Shown: positions 58,461 to 64,000 of the stretch, in pieces | Layout of the letters: each line of letters starts with the position of its first letter | Position numbering within the stretch: position 1 is the first letter of the stretch | Source of the DNA: an uncultured Eubacteriales bacterium | Lineage (GTDB): Bacteria > Bacillota > Clostridia > Lachnospirales > Lachnospiraceae | Reading direction: 5' to 3' | Assembly: GCA_900545175.1 (NCBI GenBank) | Contig: UQYF01000012.1 | Coordinates: 1 to 64,000 of the forward strand | DNA: 64,000 nucleotides | Made by a program: the position numbers and the translations under genes | Notes under the pieces: model-generated | The model's database searches: none | Seen by the model: the letters and a program-made list of their open reading frames with translations, nothing else | What the model was told of the DNA's origin: nothing

Positions 58461-59282
58461 TTAACGCTTAAGCTGGTTAGCCTGGCTGAGCATGTCATCT
58501 GCCGCCTGAATTGCCTTTGAGTTCATCTCGTATGCTCTCTGTGCCGAGATAAGATTAACCATCTCATCGACAACCTGAACATTCGAGCCTTCTGTATAAC
58601 CCTGCAGGAGCTTGCTTGATTTCATATTAGTATTCGTGCTTTCCTCAACGGCCGGACCTGATGCATCTGTAGCGCTGAAATATGTACCTGATTCATTTGC
58701 AAGACCTGCTGTGTTAGTAAACTGGTAAAGACCAAGCTTAAAATTGAGATCCACCGACTCATTGGTTTTAGGATCCTGATAAAAGAATCTTCCGTCATCG
58801 GCTATTGCGAACTTGCTTGTCTCATAATCCGATGAAAATACAATAGGCTTTCCTGTGCTGTCAAGTACCGGATAGCCTTCACTTGTACAGAGCATTGATG
58901 TGTTATCGGATGCTCTTGCCACATTAAAGTTACCATTTCTTGTATAGTATGTCTCGCCATCTATGCCTCTTACAGCAAAGAATGCACTTCCATCGATAGC
59001 AAAACCAAATTTGTTATCTGTAGCAATAAGATTTCCTTCTGAGAACTGCTTAGTAATTGCGCTTGTTCTCACACCAAGTCCTACCTGTGCTCCAACCGGC
59101 TTGTTATCTCCATTGGCTGATGTAGTCTTTGCCTGAATTGTCTGGTATAAAAGTGACTTAAACTCTGCTGTAGTTGTCTTATATCCCAATGTATTTACAT
59201 TTGACAGGTTGTTGGCGATATTATCCACATTTGTCTGCTGTGCAATCATTCCGGATGCTGCCGTCCATAAAGCTCGTACCAT
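58461..59282 (-). CDS. flgG: flagellar rod/hook basal-body protein FlgG
   Basis: About 273 residues. MVRALWTAASGMIAQQTNVDNIANNLSNVNTLGYK at the start and the C-terminal GSNVQVVDEMVNLISAQRAYEMNSKAIQAADDMLSQANQL match the distal-rod FlgG family (FlhP in Bacillus). Second of two adjacent rod genes, in the mbl-flhO-flhP arrangement of Bacillus. Confidence 0.93.
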   Translation of the reverse strand: MVRALWTAASGMIAQQTNVDNIANNLSNVNTLGYKTTTAEFKSLLYQTIQAKTTSANGDNKPVGAQVGLGVRTSAITKQFSEGNLIATDNKFGFAIDGSAFFAVRGIDGETYYTRNGNFNVARASDNTSMLCTSEGYPVLDSTGKPIVFSSDYETSKFAIADDGRFFYQDPKTNESVDLNFKLGLYQFTNTAGLANESGTYFSATDASGPAVEESTNTNMKSSKLLQGYTEGSNVQVVDEMVNLISAQRAYEMNSKAIQAADDMLSQANQLKR

Positions 59283-59372
59283 AATCTGATTCCTCCATTA
59301 ATAATCTAATATTCTGACGTTATTTTATAATCTCCTGCGTGCTCTAAAATTCACTTCATATTTATAATTTTA

Positions 59373-60140
59373 TTAAAGCTTTCCAAGATTAACTGACTTT
59401 TCAAGTGATGAATCTATCGTCTGGACAGCCTTCTGGTTACTCTCATATGCTCTTGAAATGGTTATCATCTCAACCATCTCGGAAATTACATTTATATTGG
59501 ACATCTCAAGATATCCCTGTCTTACCTTGCAGTCGGCATTCTTTTCTGTGGCACCGTCAACAGCCGTGTAGAGGTTCTCGCCCGATTTGCTCAGATATCC
59601 ATAATCTTCAAAATCAGTAATCTTTATCGTATCAACAAGCTGTTCATCTGCATATACATTTCCAAGCTCGTCCACAACAACCTCCGCACCGGTAGGTATC
59701 TGGATGCGTCCATTCTGTCCTAAAAGATAATCACCGTCCTCAGTCACAACCATTCCTTCATTGTTGACCGAAAAAGAACCGTCTCTTGTATATCTTGTCG
59801 ATGTTGTACCCGACTTAGATGCAAATTCTATATTAAAGAAGCCGGAACCCTCAAGTCCAAGGTCAAATGTGTTACCAGTAACTTTGAATGAACCCTGGGA
59901 ATAGTCCGTATATGTCTCACCAATCATAACTCCAAGTGTCTCTTTGCCGATTCTGCGGTCAATATAGCCTTCAGAACCATCCTTAATCTTCTGTGTATAT
60001 ACGCTGTCAAATGCCTGTGAAGTAGAACCTTCCTTCTTATATCCCACTGTTGAAGCATTCGCAAGGTTGTTCGTAATAACATCCAGTCTCGCCTGCTGGT
60101 TAATCATTCCCGTGTACGCTGTGTATAAAGCTCTTACCAT
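59373..60140 (-). CDS. flgF: flagellar rod protein FlgF (FlhO-like)
   Basis: About 255 residues. MVRALYTAYTGMINQQARLDVITNNLANASTVGYKK, then LGLEGSGFFNIE.., TRDGSFSVNNEGMVV and the C-terminal MSNINVISEMVEMITISRAYESNQKAVQTID are typical of the FlgF/FlgG family. Proximal-rod assignment is by position ahead of flgG. It lies 18 bases after mbl. Confidence 0.9.
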   Translation of the reverse strand: MVRALYTAYTGMINQQARLDVITNNLANASTVGYKKEGSTSQAFDSVYTQKIKDGSEGYIDRRIGKETLGVMIGETYTDYSQGSFKVTGNTFDLGLEGSGFFNIEFASKSGTTSTRYTRDGSFSVNNEGMVVTEDGDYLLGQNGRIQIPTGAEVVVDELGNVYADEQLVDTIKITDFEDYGYLSKSGENLYTAVDGATEKNADCKVRQGYLEMSNINVISEMVEMITISRAYESNQKAVQTIDSSLEKSVNLGKL

Positions 60141-60158
60141 TGGGTTCCTCCTAATATA

Positions 60159-61148
60159 TTAATCTCTTGCACCGCCTAAGAACTCTATGAACTTACCTGT
60201 TCCGATGGCAACCGCCGTCATAGGGTCCTCCGCTGTCATTGTGTTGATTCCTGTCTTAGACTCAATAAGCTCCTCAAGTCCCTGAAGAAGGCTTCCGCCT
60301 CCTGTGAGAACTATTCCTCTGTCTGCAATATCTGCTGCAAGCTCAGGCGGAGTCTTCTCAAGAACGCTGTGTACTGCCTCTACAATCTGTGATGTCGCAT
60401 CCTTTAGTGCTTCCTCTGTCTCCTCGGATGTAACTGTAACTGTCTTTGGAAGACCTGTGAGAAGATTTCTTCCTCGCACATCAAGAGTTGCAACTTCCGG
60501 TCTCTGGTATGCGCTTCCTATCTTAATCTTGATATCCTCGGCAGTTCTCTCACCGATAAGGAGATTGTGCTTCTTACGCATATAGCGCACGATAGCATCG
60601 TCAAAGTCATCTCCGGCAATCTTGATAGATGTACTTACAACAGTGCCGCCAAGTGATATAACAGCTATATCCGTTGTACCGCCGCCTATATCGACAATCA
60701 TGTTACCACATGGTCTTGAAATATCAATTCCTGCTCCTATTGCTGCTGCGATAGGCTCCTCTATAATAGCAACCTCTCTTGCACCTGCAGAATATGTTGC
60801 ATCCTCGACAGCCTTCTTCTCAACCTCTGTTACACCGCTAGGTACACATACGCTGATTCTAGGCTTCTTTAACATCTTCTTGCCGAGTGCCTTCTGTATA
60901 AAATACTTGAGCATCTTCTCAGTAACAGTATAATCTGAAATAACTCCCTGCCTAAGCGGTCTTACAGCAACGATATTACCCGGCGTTCTTCCAAGCATAA
61001 GTCTTGCTTCCTCACCTATCGCCTTAATCTTATTGGTATCTCTATCGAAAGCAACAACAGAAGGCTCCTTAAGGACAACGCCCTTGCCTCTGATGTATAC
61101 AAGAATACTTGCAGTTCCCAAATCAATTCCAATATCTGTGGTTATCAT
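60159..61148 (-). CDS. mbl: MreB/Mbl actin-like shape protein
   Basis: About 329 residues. The actin-fold phosphate loops are visible (IGIDLGTASILVYIRGKGVVL, MIVDIGGGTTDIAVISLGG) with GSLLQGLEELIESKTGI near the C-terminus. It guides side-wall synthesis from the membrane. mbl rather than mreB is chosen because in Bacillus mbl sits directly before the flhO-flhP rod genes, as here. The start at 61148 has GGAGG 5 bases upstream. Confidence 0.9.
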   Translation of the reverse strand: MITTDIGIDLGTASILVYIRGKGVVLKEPSVVAFDRDTNKIKAIGEEARLMLGRTPGNIVAVRPLRQGVISDYTVTEKMLKYFIQKALGKKMLKKPRISVCVPSGVTEVEKKAVEDATYSAGAREVAIIEEPIAAAIGAGIDISRPCGNMIVDIGGGTTDIAVISLGGTVVSTSIKIAGDDFDDAIVRYMRKKHNLLIGERTAEDIKIKIGSAYQRPEVATLDVRGRNLLTGLPKTVTVTSEETEEALKDATSQIVEAVHSVLEKTPPELAADIADRGIVLTGGGSLLQGLEELIESKTGINTMTAEDPMTAVAIGTGKFIEFLGGARD

Positions 61149-61221
61149 AAAATCCTCCATTCAAAAAATATCTAAACTCAAACCTAAGTTAATAATCAAT
61201 CTTTAAAGTCCATATATCAAC

Positions 61222-61249
61222 ATTATAAACAAAAACTTTTAAATTTAAA
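61222..61249 (-). promoter_or_regulatory. probable sigma-A promoter of mbl
   Basis: On the minus strand TTTAAA (61244-61249) and TATAAT (61222-61227) are 16 bases apart, about 75 bases before mbl. The -35 box is weak. Confidence 0.5.
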
Positions 61250-61310
61250 AGAGGTATTTCAAAAAAAGCAAAAAAAATAATGATTTTTACACGGTATGAT
61301 GCTATTATAT

Positions 61311-61481
61311 GATTAGGGTGTCAAAACATGCTCTGTGAATTTAATTGCGTATAACGAGTTATATTTATACATATCTCGACTTTTTGGAGGAGCTTAGTGT
61401 TCTTCGTACAACGAAGTGATATGCATAAATATAACTCATTATACACTCATAGACTAAATTGTCATGTTTTAGCACCCTAAT
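61311..61481. repeat. foldback element, copy C (best preserved)
   Basis: The ends GATTAGGGTGTCAAAACATG and CATGTTTTAGCACCCTAATC are complementary at 18 of 20 positions, and the match continues inward for about 65 bases per arm (TATAACGAGTTATATTTATAC against AAATATAACTCATTATACAC). A 40-base unpaired centre includes CTCGACTTTTTGGAGGAGC. It fills the divergent mbl-trkA spacer. No coding capacity. Confidence 0.8.
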
Positions 61482-61532
61482 CTATATAGAAGTAATTTGC
61501 TAAAAAGTAAATTAACGGAGGCTCTTGTTTTT

Positions 61533-62957
61533 ATGTCAAAAAATACCACATCCAAAAAAGGTCTGCGTATAATAATTGTCGGCTGTGGAAAAGTCGGCAT
61601 AACTCTTACCGAGCAGCTTGCAAAAGAAGGTCATGATATAACCTTGATAGATAAAAACGCACAGAAGCTTCAAGCTACAGCCGGCATGTACGATGTCATG
61701 GGCGTAGTAGGTAACGGTGCAAGCTACAGCGTTCAGGAGGAGGCAGGAATCGCATCCGCCAATCTCATTATCGCAGTAACCGATTCGGACGAGCTCAACC
61801 TGTTGTGCTGTACCATCGCAAAGCGTGTAGGCAACTGTGCCGCCATAGCCAGAGTACGCACCCCCGATTACAGTCAGGAAGCCGGATATCTTCGCGAAAA
61901 GCTCGGACTTGCAATGATTATCAATCCGGAGCTTGAGACAGCAAAAGAAGCTGCCAGAATTCTCTACATGCCTACCGCTCTTGAAGTCAACTCCTTCGCA
62001 CATGGTCAGGCAGAGCTTGTCAAGTTCAAGATACCAAAATGCAACCGTCTTGACGGTATGACAATCGCTGCACTCGGCAAAGAGATGAACGTCCCTTATG
62101 TAATCTGTGTTATAGAGCGCGGCGGCTACGTCCATATCCCTACAGGACGCTTTGTCATGCACGCTGATGACACTATCTCATTTGTCGCATCAAGAAAATC
62201 CACCAAGATTTTCCTTGAACATATAGGTTTTAAAACCAATCAGGTAAAGGACACTATGATTATCGGTGGTGGCAGCGCCGCATACTACCTTGCCGACCAG
62301 CTCATCCGCTCTGGCATATCTGTAAAAATAATCGAGAACAGCCGTGAACGCTGCGAAGAGCTCAGCATCCTTCTTCCAAAAGCCGTCATTATAAACGGTG
62401 ACGGAACCGACGAGGAGCTTCTAAAGGAGGAAGGCATAACGGAGGCTGAATCCTTTGTACCGTTGACCGGCATTGACGAAGAGAACATAATGCTCACACT
62501 TCACGCAAAGCAGGTTTCAAATGCGAAGGTTATAACAAAAATCAACAGAATTACTTTTAAGAATGTCATAAACAGTCTCGACCTCGGAAGTGTAATCTAT
62601 CCGAAATACATCACGTCCGAAGCAATTATCGCATATGTGCGCGCTAAGAACGATTCGATGGAATCAAACGATTCTAACTCAGCCGACAGTTCCGCTTCCG
62701 ACAGTAACATCGAGACTCTTTACCACATGTTCGACCACCGCGTTGAAGCGATTGAGTTCCGAGTTACAAAAAGCTCTGCCGTGACCGGAAAGCCTCTCGC
62801 CGAGCTGAAGCTGAATGACGAAATACTCATATCCTTCATCAATCGAAACGGTACCATCATTATTCCAAGTGGTCAGGACTGCATTCTTGAAGGCGATACT
62901 GTGATGATTGTTACAACGCACACAGGTTTTACCGATATACAGGACATCCTGCGCTAA
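61533..62957 (+). CDS. trkA: Trk potassium uptake regulator TrkA
   Basis: Cytoplasmic gating subunit of the Trk system, about 474 residues. Two RCK halves follow each other: the first has a clear NAD-binding loop (IIVGCGKVGITLTEQL) with acidic IDKN, the second a looser one (MIIGGGSAAYYLADQL), each followed by a TrkA-C part (MTIAALGKEMNVPYVICVIERGG and KPLAELKLNDEILISFINRNG). A Ser/Asn/Asp-rich linker lies near 385-400. The start at 61533 is preferred; GGAGG lies 11 bases upstream. trkH follows after 18 bases. Confidence 0.95.
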   Translation: MSKNTTSKKGLRIIIVGCGKVGITLTEQLAKEGHDITLIDKNAQKLQATAGMYDVMGVVGNGASYSVQEEAGIASANLIIAVTDSDELNLLCCTIAKRVGNCAAIARVRTPDYSQEAGYLREKLGLAMIINPELETAKEAARILYMPTALEVNSFAHGQAELVKFKIPKCNRLDGMTIAALGKEMNVPYVICVIERGGYVHIPTGRFVMHADDTISFVASRKSTKIFLEHIGFKTNQVKDTMIIGGGSAAYYLADQLIRSGISVKIIENSRERCEELSILLPKAVIINGDGTDEELLKEEGITEAESFVPLTGIDEENIMLTLHAKQVSNAKVITKINRITFKNVINSLDLGSVIYPKYITSEAIIAYVRAKNDSMESNDSNSADSSASDSNIETLYHMFDHRVEAIEFRVTKSSAVTGKPLAELKLNDEILISFINRNGTIIIPSGQDCILEGDTVMIVTTHTGFTDIQDILR

Positions 62958-62975
62958 ACCGGAGGCATACACACC

Positions 62976-64000
62976 ATGAACAAATCAATTATAAGATATA
63001 TTTTAGGGCATGTGCTTTTGCTGACCTCCTGCCTTATGCTGTTGCCGGCACTTGTCGGACTTATCTACCTTGAACACGAAGCCATTGCATATCTTGTTGT
63101 GGCAGCCGTCTGTCTGGTATTTGGCTTCCTCATGACGAGAAATAAGCCGGAAAACACAACCTTGTACCTGAAAGAAGGCTGTATAAGCACATCTCTTGCA
63201 TGGATTTTACTCAGTATCGTCGGCTGTCTTCCATTCTATGTGACAGGCGAAATTCCATCCATCACAGATGCACTTTTTGAGACAATCTCAGGCTTTACAA
63301 CAACAGGTGCAAGCATTCTCTCCGATGTTGAGAGCCTTTCACACTGTACATTATTGTGGCGTAGCTTCACTCACTGGATTGGCGGCATGGGCGTGCTTGT
63401 CTTTCTTCTGGCAATAGTACCGCTTAGCGGTGGCTCGAACATTAATCTTATGCGCGCAGAAAGCCCCGGTCCATCTGTCGGCAAGCTTGTCCCTAAAATG
63501 AAGTACACTGCAAGAATCCTCTACATTATCTACTTTAGTCTCACTCTTATACAGTTCATTCTGCTTCTTATCGGCAGAATGCCTGTATTTGATGCGGTAT
63601 GTACAGCATTTGGCACCGCCGGAACAGGTGGCTTCGGCATTAAAAATGACAGCATTGCAGGCTACTCACCATATCTTCAATGGGTAACTACAATATTCAT
63701 GCTTCTATTCGGAGTTAACTTTAACGCATACTACTTCATATTATTTGGCAATGCAAAAAAAGCATTTAAAATGGAAGAAGTCCGCTGGTATTTTATTATT
63801 GTCATTGTATCGTCAGCAATCATAACTATTGAGCTTTGCAAGACCGCTGTGCCATTTGCCAATGCTGTGCGTGACTCTGCATTTCAGGTCGCATCTATAA
63901 TCACAACAACCGGATTTTCAACCGTCGACTTCAACCTGTGGTCCGGAACGAGCAAAACAATTCTTGTCATGCTCATGTTCATCGGAGCCTGCGCCGGAAG
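62976..64000 (+). CDS. trkH: Trk potassium channel TrkH, cut by window end
   Basis: Membrane subunit of the Trk system; the frame is open to the last base, so the C-terminus is missing. About 341 residues are visible, with many membrane segments and three of the four selectivity-filter repeats: ISGFTTTGAS, FGTAGTGGFG and IITTTGFSTVDF. HWIGGMGVLVF is the usual loop after the first filter. The ATG at 62976 has GGAGG 10 bases upstream and 18 bases separate it from trkA, so it is an operon. Confidence 0.95.
   Translation, partial: MNKSIIRYILGHVLLLTSCLMLLPALVGLIYLEHEAIAYLVVAAVCLVFGFLMTRNKPENTTLYLKEGCISTSLAWILLSIVGCLPFYVTGEIPSITDALFETISGFTTTGASILSDVESLSHCTLLWRSFTHWIGGMGVLVFLLAIVPLSGGSNINLMRAESPGPSVGKLVPKMKYTARILYIIYFSLTLIQFILLLIGRMPVFDAVCTAFGTAGTGGFGIKNDSIAGYSPYLQWVTTIFMLLFGVNFNAYYFILFGNAKKAFKMEEVRWYFIIVIVSSAIITIELCKTAVPFANAVRDSAFQVASIITTTGFSTVDFNLWSGTSKTILVMLMFIGACAG

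Overview
The window looks like a chromosomal segment from a motile, low-GC Gram-positive anaerobe of the Lachnospiraceae (Clostridia). Three things suggest this: AGGAGG-type ribosome sites with frequent TTG/GTG starts, Bacillus-like sigma-A promoters, and a Bacillus/Clostridium-type flagellar gene order. A secreted GH53 galactanase with a galactan-binding-like module fits a pectin-degrading gut relative such as Lachnospira/Roseburia. The taxon is inferred from gene content only; there is no rRNA or tRNA gene in the window.

Layout. (1) 0.1-14 kb, accessory and envelope functions, all on the minus strand: an unknown protein, a PdaA-like deacetylase, a GntR-ABC transporter unit with a striking dyad operator, a BlaI repressor followed by two M56 (BlaR1-like) membrane sensor proteases, a DUF5688 protein and the galactanase. 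(2) 14-33 kb, the conserved translation/transcription block read right to left: rpmG-secE-nusG-rplK-rplA, rplJ-rplL, rpoB-rpoC, a chemoreceptor gene lodged between rpoC and rpsL, then rpsL-rpsG-fusA-tuf. Promoters, the L10 leader, two L1 rRNA-mimic sites and terminators are readable. (3) 33-36 kb: an orphan FliD-like gene (plus strand), a CgeB-like glycosyltransferase and two decayed gene fragments. (4) 36-42.4 kb, an AT-rich accessory island: a DUF488-DUF488-OB-like operon, a three-gene cassette of unknown function with overlapping genes, a small HTH protein, an IS66 remnant and an Rpn-type nuclease. (5) 42.4-61 kb, the late flagellar region on the minus strand: mbl-flgF-flgG-flgJ-like, recD2-comFC-yvyF, flgM-flgN-flgK-flgK-flgL-fliW-csrA-flaG-fliD-fliS-fliT-like and flagellin. 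(6) 61.5-64 kb: trkA-trkH potassium uptake, the latter cut by the window edge.

The flagellar block appears to carry its own control circuit: FlgM (anti-sigma-28), a sigma-28-type promoter ahead of flagellin, and a flagellin leader with GGA-loop hairpins that fit CsrA control, with csrA and its antagonist fliW in the same cluster. Two dispersed repeat families cut across the window. One is a REP-like ~31-bp palindrome starting TGGGACA and ending TGTCCCA, at six loci, three of them as inverted pairs. The other is a 90-200 bp foldback element with three copies. The most promising candidates for undescribed biology are the DUF488/OB operon, the overlapping three-gene cassette beside it, and the BlaI system with two different sensor ectodomains.
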